NCBI RefSeq assembly: GCF_000400365.1
Contig: NZ_BAOG01000024.1
Location: 1-44,119, forward strand
Length of the DNA: 44,119 bases
DNA from: Vibrio jasicida CAIM 1864 = LMG 25398
Lineage (GTDB): Bacteria; Pseudomonadota; Gammaproteobacteria; Enterobacterales; Vibrionaceae
Direction: 5' to 3'
The first letter of the stretch is position 1, and each line of letters opens with the position of its first letter. This document shows, piece by piece, positions 24,495 through 32,441 of the stretch. The translations under genes and the position numbers were made by a program. The notes below the pieces were generated by a model, which did no database searches, was not told the origin of the DNA, and saw only the letters and a program-made list of their open reading frames with translations.

Positions 24495-25387
24495 CACTCA
24501 GTCGTTTGAACTTCCAAAGTAAGATGATGAATCTTATCAAACTTAGCCAGTATTTGCTTAAATTCATCCAGTGTTTTATCACTCTTGTTCTTCAATGCAA
24601 TCGCCGCAGAATAATGATGACCACTGACTTTCCAGATATGTAAGTCGACAACCTCCGCATACGGATCTAAAGACTTTCTTATCTCTTTACGATAGTTCTT
24701 ATCGATACTCTCATCCAAAAGTACTGGCGCGGTTTGCTTCATCAAGCCCAACGTCCATTTACCAATCACAACAGCACCAACAATGCCCATCATGGCATCT
24801 AACCACACCCAGCCGTAAAACTTACCGACAATCAGCGCCACAATCGCCAACAAAGACGTCAATGTATCCGCTAGCACGTGGAAATACGCAGCGGTTAAGT
24901 TGTGGTCGTGATGATGTTCGTGATCGTGATGGTCATGCCCATGATGATGGTGATCTTGCAAAAGTAGCATGCTTGCAAGGTTCACCACTAAACCAATCAC
25001 CGCGACCATGATCGCCTCGTTAAATTGGATACTCTCTGGATTAAAGAGACGATGAATCGATTCGACCATCATCATCAGTGCCACAATCCCCAACGCAATC
25101 GCACTGGTAAAACCGCCAAGTACACTGACTTTACCCGTACCAAATGAGAAGCGGTCATTGTGCGCATTTTGTTTCGCGTAGCGGTAAGCAAAGAGAGTAA
25201 TACAAAATGCCGCTGCGTGTGTGCCCATGTGCCAACCATCTGCCAGCAATGCCATTGAATCAAACATGGTTCCGGCAGCAATCTCCACCACCATAGTGGT
25301 CACGGTTAGAATCAATACGTAGAGCGTGCGTTTTTCACCCTTTTGGTTGTGAGAAACGAAATCATGTGAATGTTGCGATACAGCCAT
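24494..25387 (-). CDS. dmeF: Cation diffusion facilitator, DmeF-type Co/Ni efflux
   Basis: A 297-residue inner-membrane metal/proton antiporter. The opening HSHDFVSHNQKGEKRTLYVL and MVVEIAAGTMFDSMALLADGWHMGTHAAAF are typical of DmeF. Transport-site residues are D50 and H57 in ADGWHMGTH, and H170 and D174 in HVLAD. A His/Asp loop between helices IV and V (HHHHGHDHHDHEHHHDH, residues 146-162) gathers metal on the cytoplasmic side. The C-terminal domain (VVDLHIWKVSGHHYSAAIAL) is the metallochaperone-like dimer. DmeF proteins export cobalt and nickel; zinc is also possible given the zinc-related neighbours. Confidence 0.92.
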   Translation of the reverse strand: MAVSQHSHDFVSHNQKGEKRTLYVLILTVTTMVVEIAAGTMFDSMALLADGWHMGTHAAAFCITLFAYRYAKQNAHNDRFSFGTGKVSVLGGFTSAIALGIVALMMMVESIHRLFNPESIQFNEAIMVAVIGLVVNLASMLLLQDHHHHGHDHHDHEHHHDHNLTAAYFHVLADTLTSLLAIVALIVGKFYGWVWLDAMMGIVGAVVIGKWTLGLMKQTAPVLLDESIDKNYRKEIRKSLDPYAEVVDLHIWKVSGHHYSAAIALKNKSDKTLDEFKQILAKFDKIHHLTLEVQTTE

Positions 25388-25412
25388 TGCGACACTTACC
25401 TTCCAATTTTAG

Positions 25413-25466
25413 TTTGATTATCAAATTATTTGACTTTAATTTAGTTTGACAATCAAACAATGTCAA
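25413..25466 (-). promoter_or_regulatory. dmeF promoter with two MarR-type operators
   Basis: On the minus strand TTGACA (25461-25466) and TAAATT (25438-25443) are 17 bases apart, a near-consensus promoter. TTTGACAATCAAA (25445-25457) fills the spacer, and TTTGATTATCAAA (25413-25425) lies just past the start point near 25431. The dyad centres are 32 bases apart, three helical turns. The ribosome site GGAAGG follows at 25398-25403. This is a strong candidate for double-operator repression by the co-transcribed MarR protein. Confidence 0.75.
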
Positions 25467-25589
25467 TGCGGAAAATAAATGATGTTAAAAGCACATTGCC
25501 CGATGAGCCGCATGAATTGCAGAGAAAGGCATTTTTGAAAAGTCAGGATAGATCGTCAGAAAAAGAGAAAAAGGAAGAAGAGAGGAAAA

Positions 25590-25625
25590 ACAAAGAAGAG
25601 CGTTGAACCTTATCAGGTTTAACGC
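25590..25625 (-). terminator. Terminator of the zinc-sparing gene block
   Basis: GCGTTGAACCT (25600-25610) pairs with AGGTTTAACGC (25615-25625), including one G-T wobble and a TATC loop. On the minus strand the stem leads into TCTTCTTTGTTTTT. It lies 16 bases beyond the COG0523 stop. Confidence 0.75.
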
Positions 25626-25640
25626 CCAAGTTATGTGATT

Positions 25641-26645
25641 CTATCGCATTTCGCAGGCGAGAAGCTTGTCTTCAAATTGCTCATCAATCCTATCGGCAAT
25701 CAATTCGATTCGGCTTTCTGCACAGTCATCCAGTTCCACTTCCGTTAAACCATCAGGAGTAAGGTTGTAACCAAAAATGCCGCTATTGGTGATGAAGACC
25801 GCTTTCATACGTTCTACTTGTAGATCAACCAATAATACGATGAGCTGCTGGCGATCAAACACTTTCTCAGGAGAGAATCGCCAACCAACGCTTTGAAAGC
25901 CTTCACCTTCATTCATCGCTTTCAGCAAGCCACTCTCTGGCATGGGCATCTCAGAAACCAATGGCTTTTCATTCGCATGATGATGGTGATGATGAGGAGG
26001 ATTCTCATGAATAGTGGTATTCCCTTCGAACTCGGCAAATGGAATCACACCATGCTGCGCAAAAATCACCTTCGTGTTCGGACGACTAACATTTTCAACA
26101 TACGCCTTTAGTTTTTCCGAATCGCCCTCTTGATACAGATCGAGTTTGTTACCCACCACGGTATCGGCAATGGCAATTTGTTGGTTAAAGGTCTCATGGT
26201 CGGTGTAACGAGCATCAGAAAGCTTACGCGCATCCACCAACGTAATGTTCTTTTGCAATGATAATATGGTTCGGTAATGCTGCGTCGACAGTACTTGCAA
26301 TACTTCTTTTGGATGACCAAGCCCAGTTGGCTCAATCAGCAGGCGGTCTGGCTTCGCTTCATTAAGCAGTTGGTTTAGCGCGATTTGCATTGGCAAACCG
26401 GCAGCGCAGCACATGCAACCACCTGGGACTTCACGGATGAAAACTTGTTGCTGCCCACTGTGCTGGCCTTGAACCAAGCTGCCATCCACACCAATTTCAC
26501 CAAACTCATTGACCAATACCGCCCAGCGTTCATTCGCTGGCTTATTCGCCATTAAATTCAGAATCGCCGAAGTTTTTCCCACTCCGAGAAAACCAGTAAT
26601 AATGTTGGTTGGTACCCCTAAAATAGGTTGATTATCAGAGCTCAT
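25641..26645 (-). CDS. COG0523 (CobW/Zng1-like) GTP-dependent metallochaperone
   Basis: A 334-residue P-loop GTPase. Walker A is GFLGVGKT at 18-25, the family's invariant metal site CxCC is C77-M-C79-C80 (GGCMCC), and the guanine motif is GNKLD at about 165-169. A histidine string at 218-223 sits in the variable linker before the C-terminal CobW domain (SVGWRFSPEKVF). COG0523 proteins of Zur regulons use GTP to load scarce zinc onto client enzymes. The ATG at 26645 with AGGAGA ahead overlaps the gamma-carbonic anhydrase stop by 11 bases, so translation is coupled; the longer frame to 26693 is not needed. Confidence 0.92.
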   Translation of the reverse strand: MSSDNQPILGVPTNIITGFLGVGKTSAILNLMANKPANERWAVLVNEFGEIGVDGSLVQGQHSGQQQVFIREVPGGCMCCAAGLPMQIALNQLLNEAKPDRLLIEPTGLGHPKEVLQVLSTQHYRTILSLQKNITLVDARKLSDARYTDHETFNQQIAIADTVVGNKLDLYQEGDSEKLKAYVENVSRPNTKVIFAQHGVIPFAEFEGNTTIHENPPHHHHHHANEKPLVSEMPMPESGLLKAMNEGEGFQSVGWRFSPEKVFDRQQLIVLLVDLQVERMKAVFITNSGIFGYNLTPDGLTEVELDDCAESRIELIADRIDEQFEDKLLACEMR

Positions 26646-27195
26646 TGGCGATTCTCCTATAACCTTGAACCAACTCATGGTTGGCAGATACAACAGACTC
26701 CGAAAACGCCGAATATTCTGGTGGCACTTTCGAGATGCTATTCAAGTCAAAATCAGCGCCGATATTGGTCATCGGTGGTACATGGAAATGCTCTGGCAAG
26801 TCTAGACCATCCACCACACAGTTATGACGAATCACGCAACCTGCGCCAATCACGGCGTTAAAGACGACCGAGTTGAAGCCGATAAAAACATCGTCACTCA
26901 CTTCACAAGGCCCATGAATAATGGAACGGTGCGCAATAGAAGAACGCTCGCCAATGGTCACGGCAGCGCCCGCTTTCGAGTGAATAACCACACCGTCTTG
27001 AATATTGGTATCACGCTTAATCACGATGGCTTCCATACCGCCTTGTTCATTGACTTCATCAGCCCGAATCACCGCATAAGGACCAATAAAAACGTTATCT
27101 TCAATGATCACTTTGCCACAGATAATAGCAGTCGGATCGATGAATGCATTTTCCGACACTTCCGGCATGTGACCTGTTGGATTTCTTCTTAACAT
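26635..27195 (-). CDS. Gamma-carbonic anhydrase-like hexapeptide protein
   Basis: A 186-residue left-handed beta-helix protein with repeated [IV]-x4 hexapeptides (AIICGKVIIEDNVFIGPYAVIRAD...). The three metal-ligand histidines expected for gamma-carbonic anhydrases are at 72 (VVIHSK), 89 (SIAHR) and 94 (SIIHGP), with the 17 and 5 residue spacing of the CaiE/YrdA-like group. It would be a trimer with metal between subunits. Position between a COG0523 GTPase and a variant dihydroorotase downstream of zur suggests a substitute enzyme for low zinc, possibly able to use iron or cobalt, or a client of the GTPase. Catalytic activity is not assured in this subgroup. Confidence 0.9.
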   Translation of the reverse strand: MLRRNPTGHMPEVSENAFIDPTAIICGKVIIEDNVFIGPYAVIRADEVNEQGGMEAIVIKRDTNIQDGVVIHSKAGAAVTIGERSSIAHRSIIHGPCEVSDDVFIGFNSVVFNAVIGAGCVIRHNCVVDGLDLPEHFHVPPMTNIGADFDLNSISKVPPEYSAFSESVVSANHELVQGYRRIANEL

Positions 27196-27344
27196 ATTGA
27201 TTTCTCTTTATTCGGCGTCTTATTAAACACTCAAACTACAACGTCTAACTTCAAGCATTACAGCTTCTACAAATCAGGTTTAAAAAACAGGGAGTACAAA
27301 TAAGCTTTCAAAAATGAAGGTCAAAAGTCAGCCCAGAGATAAAC

Positions 27345-28685
27345 CTAGCACCGACGTTCAAATGACAGTCGCATGCCATATTCCTTTGGTTCAATCACTC
27401 GTTGGTTGGCATAAACCACACCGCCGTTTACCCACGTTGTTTTGATTTGTGATGAGAACGTATGCCCAGCAAACGGCGACCAACCGCAGTGGTACAAGCT
27501 GTTGTCGTTCGTCACCGGCGTTGGTACTGCTGCATCAACAAGAACCAAATCAGCAAAGTAGCCTTCGCGAATAAAACCGCGCTCTTGAACACCATAACGA
27601 ATCGCAGGGTTGTGAGCGGTTTTCTCTACGACTTGCTCCATCGTCATGTGGCCACGACTCACTTGATCAAACAGCGTCAGTAGTGCGTGCTGTACCAAAG
27701 GTAAGCCAGCAGGTGCTTGGTCGTAAGGGACTTGCTTTTCTTCCCAAGTGTGTGGTGCATGGTCCGTCGCGATAATATCAATCTGGCCTGTGCTTAATGC
27801 CTTTAGAAGCGCTTCACGATCGCTTGGGTATTTCACTGCTGGGTTACATTTAATTTGGTTCCCACGCTCCGCATAATCCTCATTGCTAAACCAGAGATGG
27901 TGAACACAAGCTTCTGCTGTGATGTTCTTATTTTGAATGGAGCCAGCCTCAAACAAGGCAAGTTCTTTTGCGGTGGTAATGTGTAAAACATGCAGTTGGC
28001 TATGGTGTTTTCTCGCTAACTCAACCGCGTAAGAAGAGGAGGCATAGCAAGCTTCGTCATCACGTAACACTGGGTGATCTTCTATTGTGAGTTCCGACTT
28101 TTTTTGCAGCAACCTTTGCTTGTTTTGAGCAATGTTAGGGCCGCTTTCACAATGGGTGACAATTAACACAGGCGAATCACGGAAAATCGCGTCCAAAGCT
28201 TGCGGCGCTTCAACTAATAAATCCCCTGTTGAAGCACCCATAAAGACTTTTACACCACAATGCTTACTTGGGTCGAGCAACTTAATTTGGTCCAGATTGT
28301 CTTCTGTCGCACCGAGGTAAAACGAGTAATTTGCAAGTGAGTTGTTCTCGGCAATTGCAAACTTCCGCTCTAATGCATCAATTGTGGTTGTCGCTGGGTT
28401 TACGTTCGGCATTTCCATGTAACTGGTAATACCACCCGCGACCGCTGCACGAGATTCTGTCGCTATCGAGCCTTTATGGGTTAAGCCTGGCTCACGAAAA
28501 TGCACTTGGTCATCAATCATTCCTGGGATCAAATAACAGCCTCTCGCATCAATAACTGCATCACCTGGACGAACCATAATATCCTTTCCTATGGTTTCAA
28601 TTTGCTGATCGACAATCCGCAAATCTGTTTCTGTAATCGTTCCTTCATTTACCACACGGGCATTCTTAATCAGCGTTGCAGGCAT
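27345..28685 (-). CDS. pyrC: Dihydroorotase paralogue (type I, variant metal site)
   Basis: A 446-residue amidohydrolase that would close carbamoyl-aspartate to dihydroorotate in pyrimidine synthesis. The start is ATG 28685 (MPATLIKNARVVNEG); the frame to 28757 crosses a hairpin. The usual HxH metal pair after strand 1 is here IDDQVHFREPG, that is Q60 and H62, as in the Bacteroidetes-type enzymes. Carboxylated lysine candidate K146 (GVKVFMG), H178 (VTHCES), H235 (HVLHITTAKE) and D308 (ATDHAPH) are retained. Position downstream of zur fits the known zinc-starvation paralogue PyrC2. A standard pyrC is presumably elsewhere in the genome. Possible xenologue by transfer. Confidence 0.9.
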   Translation of the reverse strand: MPATLIKNARVVNEGTITETDLRIVDQQIETIGKDIMVRPGDAVIDARGCYLIPGMIDDQVHFREPGLTHKGSIATESRAAVAGGITSYMEMPNVNPATTTIDALERKFAIAENNSLANYSFYLGATEDNLDQIKLLDPSKHCGVKVFMGASTGDLLVEAPQALDAIFRDSPVLIVTHCESGPNIAQNKQRLLQKKSELTIEDHPVLRDDEACYASSSYAVELARKHHSQLHVLHITTAKELALFEAGSIQNKNITAEACVHHLWFSNEDYAERGNQIKCNPAVKYPSDREALLKALSTGQIDIIATDHAPHTWEEKQVPYDQAPAGLPLVQHALLTLFDQVSRGHMTMEQVVEKTAHNPAIRYGVQERGFIREGYFADLVLVDAAVPTPVTNDNSLYHCGWSPFAGHTFSSQIKTTWVNGGVVYANQRVIEPKEYGMRLSFERRC

Positions 28686-28730
28686 GACGTTTCGCCGGTT
28701 CCTTTTTGTTAGGGATGAAAAAATGAATGA

Positions 28731-28752
28731 CGCACAAAGTGAGTTTTGTGCG
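28731..28752 (-). terminator. Hairpin between zur and dihydroorotase (possible attenuator)
   Basis: CGCACAAA (28731-28738) and TTTGTGCG (28745-28752) form a perfect 8-bp stem with a 6-base loop. On the minus strand it is followed by TCATTCATTTTTTC, a broken T-run. It lies 30 bases beyond the zur stop and may lower read-through into pyrC. Confidence 0.45.
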
Positions 28753-28781
28753 CTCATGGTAGGTAGAGTGAGCTCACACCT

Positions 28782-29234
28782 CTATTTGACACAATCGTCG
28801 CAGACACAACTGATTTCCAATTGAGGGCTGATAACCGTAAAACCTTCTTGTCGCGCATTCGATTGAAGGCCAGTAATCATGGCAGGATCGATGGTTTGCT
28901 CGCTGATTTTGTCGCATTTAGAGCAAATCAGAAATTGAGGGATACCATGTTCGTGGTCGCACAGGATATGAGAACAGACAATGTACTTATTAGAGACCTT
29001 TAGCTTGTGCGCCAAATGTTCACTTTCAAGGAAATCCAAAATACGATAAACCGACATGGCCTGAATATTTTGATCAAAATGCGTTTTGCAATAGTCCATC
29101 AACTCATACGCTGACAACGCTTTGTTAGAATGAACCAGTGCTTTTAAGACGAGCTTCCTTTTTGATGTCAGTTGCTTGCCTCGAGCTTTACAGATTTTCT
29201 CTACATGCTTAATAACCGCGTCGATATCGCCCAT
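28782..29234 (-). CDS. zur: Zinc uptake regulator Zur (Fur family)
   Basis: A 150-residue zinc-responsive repressor. The DNA-binding half is LTSKRKLVLKALVHSNKALSAYELMDY, then AMSVYRILDFLESEHLAHKL. The structural zinc site is formed by C104 and C107 (FLICSKC) and C145 and C148 (VCDDC), the same pattern as E. coli Zur. Regulatory-site candidates are C87, H89, H94 and H96 in VCSHILCDHEHG. The start is ATG 29234 with AGGTGG just upstream. A near-perfect Zur box sits 49 bases ahead, so it represses itself and probably the pyrC2, gamma-carbonic anhydrase and COG0523 genes downstream. Confidence 0.94.
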   Translation of the reverse strand: MGDIDAVIKHVEKICKARGKQLTSKRKLVLKALVHSNKALSAYELMDYCKTHFDQNIQAMSVYRILDFLESEHLAHKLKVSNKYIVCSHILCDHEHGIPQFLICSKCDKISEQTIDPAMITGLQSNARQEGFTVISPQLEISCVCDDCVK

Positions 29235-29282
29235 TACCCACCTCACAAAACATTTATGCCACCCAATATATTTTATAATAAT

Positions 29283-29297
29283 TGTTATGTTATAACA
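29283..29297 (-). promoter_or_regulatory. Zur box upstream of zur
   Basis: TGTTATGTTATAACA matches the gammaproteobacterial Zur consensus TGTTATA-N-TATAACA at 13 of 14 arm positions, and flanking bases are A/T as expected. A 16-base perfect palindrome TTATGTTATAACATAA (29285-29300) overlaps it. A minus-strand TATAAA (about 29270) places the box over the spacer and -35 of the zur promoter, right for repression. It is also about 150 bases upstream of the divergent patatin gene. Confidence 0.85.
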
Positions 29298-29449
29298 TAA
29301 ATTAAAAGTTCATCAAGCTAACACAGAAGTATCCAAGATAAGGCAGAGGTCCACGAACCAACAACGCTTGGCCTAAGGGCGATTTGGGTATATGAATTAG
29401 ATCCGTTACTCTAGAAGCCTGATATCCCAAATCATAACAATCAAAACGG

Positions 29450-30313
29450 ATGGCAAGGATGGAACAAGTTGGCTCTCGCGCTCTCATCGTAGAAGGCGGC
29501 GCAATGCGCGGCGTATTTTCCTGCGGCATACTCGATCACTTCATGGCTAATAACTTCTCACCCTTTGATAGCTTTTGGGGGGTATCTGCGGGAGCAAGCA
29601 ATCTAGCGGCTTACCTTGCAAATATGCCGGGGCGAAACCTTAAAATTTATCTCGATTACAGCCTACGTAATGAATTTATCTCTCCAACGCAGCTTGTGCG
29701 TGGCGGAGACATGATGGATTTAGATTGGATGTGGGACATCACGCTCAGAGAACTCGATATAGATAGAGCGGTACTGTCTGCTGATGCTCGCCCTTTCTTT
29801 TTAGGTGTCACTCGCCAAGACAACGGACAAGCAGAGTACTTAACCCCAACAATTGATATGCTCGCGGAAACAATGAAGGCAAGCAGCGCATTACCTATTT
29901 TGTATCGCAACGGTGTCGCGTTGAAAGGGATAAAATATGTCGATGGTGGGGTCGCCGACGCTATTCCTGTCGCAGAAGCCATCAAGCGCGGGGCGACCAA
30001 AATCATGGTCTTACGGAGCAGACCTGTAAGTTATCGAAAATCCAAACCAAAGTTTGAAAAACTCACCGCGCGTCTATTGAAAGATCACCCTGCGTTGGTC
30101 GAGCCAATGCTCACTCGCCACGTTCGTTATAACCAGTCTTTGGAATTAATAGAGAATCCACCAGCAGGTGTTGAGATCATCCAGATTTGCCCTCCGGAAG
30201 GTTTTAAACTTAAGCGCTTAAGTCGCTCTCCAGAGCCACTACGTAAAGCTTATGAGCTTGGCATTGAATTTGGTCAACACGCCATTGAACGCTGGAACAA
30301 AATTAGGAACTAG
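29450..30313 (+). CDS. Patatin-like phospholipase (YjjU type)
   Basis: A 287-residue cytosolic lipid acyl hydrolase. The oxyanion loop is VEGGAMRGVFSCG, the nucleophile elbow is GVSAG (FWGVSAGAS) and the catalytic Asp lies in YVDGGVADAIPV; this Ser-Asp dyad is intact. The C-terminal stretch VEIIQICPPEGFKLKRLSRSPEPLRKAYELG is typical of the YjjU branch. Start could be ATG 29450 or 29459; neither has a strong ribosome site and 29450 is kept. It is divergent from zur and shares its promoter region, but nothing else ties it to zinc. Confidence 0.9.
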   Translation: MARMEQVGSRALIVEGGAMRGVFSCGILDHFMANNFSPFDSFWGVSAGASNLAAYLANMPGRNLKIYLDYSLRNEFISPTQLVRGGDMMDLDWMWDITLRELDIDRAVLSADARPFFLGVTRQDNGQAEYLTPTIDMLAETMKASSALPILYRNGVALKGIKYVDGGVADAIPVAEAIKRGATKIMVLRSRPVSYRKSKPKFEKLTARLLKDHPALVEPMLTRHVRYNQSLELIENPPAGVEIIQICPPEGFKLKRLSRSPEPLRKAYELGIEFGQHAIERWNKIRN

Positions 30314-30340
30314 GTAGCACGAATCAAGAACTAAACAGAT

Positions 30341-30369
30341 AAAAAAAGCCACACCGACTAGGCGTGGCT
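30341..30369 (-). terminator. Terminator of the pirin gene
   Basis: AGCCACACC (from 30347) pairs with GGCGTGGCT (ending 30369) with one mismatch. The A-run at 30341-30347 gives a T-run on the minus strand. It lies beyond the pirin stop at 30493 and faces the patatin gene end. Confidence 0.7.
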
Positions 30370-30492
30370 GTTGCAAATTCGATGGCAGTGGATATCGTCT
30401 TTGCTTGCAGTTGAACTCAATAAGGGAGTTCCAAATCATTGTGCGCTTTTTCCATCTTGCTGAGCGGCCAAACAGCATGTTTTCCTTACGGT

Positions 30493-31341
30493 TTAATAAG
30501 TCTCGAATAAACCTGCGTTGTAATCTTGAATCGCTTGTTCGATTTCTTCGATGCTGTTCATTACAAAAGGACCATAGTGTACAACTGGTTCATCAATCGG
30601 CTCACCGATGAAGATAAGCGCACCGCTAGCCTCATTCGCGTTTAACTCAGCCGTATCACCTTGAGACAACAAGGCCATTTCCCCCTGCTTAACAACACGG
30701 TCACTAAGACTTACGTTGCCTTTGTAGGCATACACCATCATGTTGTGATGCGAGGGCGTTATAAGATTTAAACAGTCCCCGGCGGCAGAACGCCAATCAG
30801 CAACCGTAACGGGCACACCGGTTTTATCCAGTGGACCTCGAATCACTTCACCATTTATATTCAGATCGCCGGACAACACTCTCACCAAACCTTGTGTTTC
30901 TTGGTGATACTCAGTGATCGTTTCAGGTTGAAAATCATGGTATTGCGCTGGCGTCATTTTGTTGCGCGCTGGCTGGTTAATCCAAATCTGAAATCCATGC
31001 AAAGCGCCATCTTGCATGATTGGCATTTCACTATGAATAACGCCACGCCCTGCGGCCATCCATTGGGCTCCACCGGATCGAAGTTCACCAACATTGTTCA
31101 TATGGTCGCGATGCTGGAAATGGCCCTTCATCATGTACGTTAGCGTTTCTATGCCGCGGTGAGGATGTGGTGGAAAGCCACCAACATAATCCGCTTGCTG
31201 ATCAGACTTCAGTTCATCCACCATCAAAAAAGGAGAAAAGCTGGCATTGTTGAATCCGGCAACTCGACGAATCTTTACACCATCACCATCCGCGGTTGCG
31301 TGTGAACGGATAACCTGACGAATCTCTCTCAATGTACTCAT
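30493..31341 (-). CDS. Pirin family protein (bicupin, quercetinase-like)
   Basis: A 282-residue bicupin. The N-terminal cupin holds the metal ligands of pirins: two His in PPHPHRGIET (about residues 56-60), then His and Glu in VIHSEMP (about 101-106). The conserved RVAGFNNASFSPFLMVDELKS and AGRGVIHSEMP are plain. E. coli YhhW of this family cleaves quercetin in vitro with iron or another metal. The start is ATG 31341 with GGGAGG upstream; the long open frame to 31473 is rejected. It is a single gene; the physiological substrate is unknown. Confidence 0.92.
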   Translation of the reverse strand: MSTLREIRQVIRSHATADGDGVKIRRVAGFNNASFSPFLMVDELKSDQQADYVGGFPPHPHRGIETLTYMMKGHFQHRDHMNNVGELRSGGAQWMAAGRGVIHSEMPIMQDGALHGFQIWINQPARNKMTPAQYHDFQPETITEYHQETQGLVRVLSGDLNINGEVIRGPLDKTGVPVTVADWRSAAGDCLNLITPSHHNMMVYAYKGNVSLSDRVVKQGEMALLSQGDTAELNANEASGALIFIGEPIDEPVVHYGPFVMNSIEEIEQAIQDYNAGLFETY

Positions 31342-31481
31342 AATCTTGCCTCCCTTATTGGTATGGTTCCATTGTAGAAAGGGCGGGAGAAAATCATGAG
31401 TGGATGAAGTTGTTCTACTCCATCGATTTTTTCGAACAAAAATAAATTCAAAATAATGGTAGCTATTTTTCAAACACGCTG

Positions 31482-31665
31482 TATAGTGACGGCTGGCTCT
31501 TAGAAGAGAGCTGTTAATGCTACATTTAGTTTAAGTTCCCTCTCAGTAAATTCTTGAATCCCTCAATTCAGACACCTGCGTAAAACTTCCTCTTGATTGC
31601 ACATTCAATAGCTTAAAAAAGATCCACTAAAACTCGTATATTATTGTTTAAATTCAGAGGTTTTT
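31482..31665 (+). promoter_or_regulatory. Promoter and long 5' leader of the cold-shock gene
   Basis: TATAGT at 31482-31487 is a likely -10, giving a leader of about 170 nt, close to the 159-nt leader of E. coli cspA. A hairpin GCTCT-TAGAAG-AGAGC occurs near its 5' end, and AGAGG lies before the ATG. Such leaders act as RNA thermosensors. No exact cold-box match was seen, so thermosensing here is inferred from length and gene. Confidence 0.45.
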
Positions 31666-31875
31666 ATGTCTAAAGTAACTGGTTCAGTAAAATGGTTTAA
31701 CGAAACTAAAGGTTTTGGTTTCCTATCTCAAGACAACGGCGGCCAAGATGTATTCGTACACTTCAACGCTATCGTTGCTGACGGTTTCAAAACTTTGACT
31801 GAAGGTCAGAAAGTAAGCTTCAATGTAGAAGATGGTAAAAAAGGTCCTCAAGCGACTGAAGTTACTCCTCTATAA
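31666..31875 (+). CDS. Cold-shock protein (CspA family)
   Basis: A 69-residue single OB-fold RNA/DNA chaperone. RNP1 is KGFGFL and RNP2 is VFVHF, embedded in the standard frame [21 protein letters not shown] ... [10 protein letters not shown]. It melts secondary structure in mRNA at low temperature. The ATG has AGAGG ahead. It is followed by a stable hairpin (31887-31914) and then a group of very small ORFs. The closest recalled relative is V. cholerae CspV, though the symbol is not assigned. Confidence 0.95.
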   Translation: MSKVTGSVKWFNETKGFGFLSQDNGGQDVFVHFNAIVADGFKTLTEGQKVSFNVEDGKKGPQATEVTPL

Positions 31876-31886
31876 GATAGCTTTTC

Positions 31887-31914
31887 TTGGTGCAGCATCT
31901 CCTTGCTGCACCAA
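31887..31914 (+). terminator. Hairpin after the cold-shock gene
   Basis: TTGGTGCAGCA (31887-31897) pairs perfectly with TGCTGCACCAA (31904-31914) around a 6-base loop. The following sequence is CTCTCCTCC rather than a pure T-run, so termination may be partial. Confidence 0.7.
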
Positions 31915-32100
31915 ACTCTCCTCCCCCTTCAAAAATTCCTCACACTTAACACTCAGCAATATTCAATAAAATTTGCTCGGTTTTCTGCTGCCTAAAATAA
32001 ATGGGTTGCGGACATGATATCCATCACTAGCACACTGTATCTATCGTTAGAACACTATTGTAATCGTTGGTATATCACTTACTTAAAATTAGGAAAAATT

Positions 32101-32187
32101 ATGTCTAGAAGAACTGGTCGTCAACGACACTGGTATCAATTATCAAATAAAGAAAAAATCACAAAGAAACAGGAGAATAGATGTTAG
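32101..32187 (+). CDS. Micro-ORF (28 aa), possible leader peptide
   Basis: Reads MSRRTGRQRHWYQLSNKEKI, then TKKQENRC. AGGAAAAATT stands at a good distance before the ATG. The peptide is very basic. The ORF runs over the ribosome site AGGAGA and the ATG of the next gene at 32181, overlapping it by 7 bases in another frame, which suggests translational coupling. Too short for family assignment. Could also be chance. Confidence 0.4.
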   Translation: MSRRTGRQRHWYQLSNKEKITKKQENRC

Positions 32188-32390
32188 AAATTGAATTCCG
32201 TTTAAAACAACCCGACATTTCTTGGAACGCCAAAATACATCAACTTAACGGTGACGTTTTAAGGCGCCATATACTGCCAAAGCTTCAATCAACTTGTTAT
32301 CTCATTGATTTTAAATACTGTGAGAAGAGCTACTCAGGTGAAATACTGTGTGACTCAGGTTCAAAGTTAGGAAGTTTTAGTATCAAATAA
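32181..32390 (+). CDS. Small hypothetical protein (69 aa)
   Basis: A 69-residue protein, MLEIEFRLKQPDISWNAKIHQLNGDVLRRHILPKLQ, then CYLIDFKYCEKSYSGEILCDSGSKLGSFSIK. It alternates strands and one central helix, and has three cysteines in the second half. The ribosome site ACAGGAGAATAG is strong. It lies between two other tiny ORFs downstream of the cold-shock gene. No family recognised. Confidence 0.6.
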   Translation: MLEIEFRLKQPDISWNAKIHQLNGDVLRRHILPKLQSTCYLIDFKYCEKSYSGEILCDSGSKLGSFSIK

Positions 32391-32441
32391 GTCTATTTTG
32401 ATGCATTAATTAGTAATGCGAATAACTAGGAAGGTATTCAA

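Noticed and set aside
29285..29300. The 16-base perfect palindrome TTATGTTATAACATAA as the Zur operator itself
   Set aside because: Its centre does not match the Zur consensus spacing; the overlapping TGTTATG-T-TATAACA does, so that register was used.
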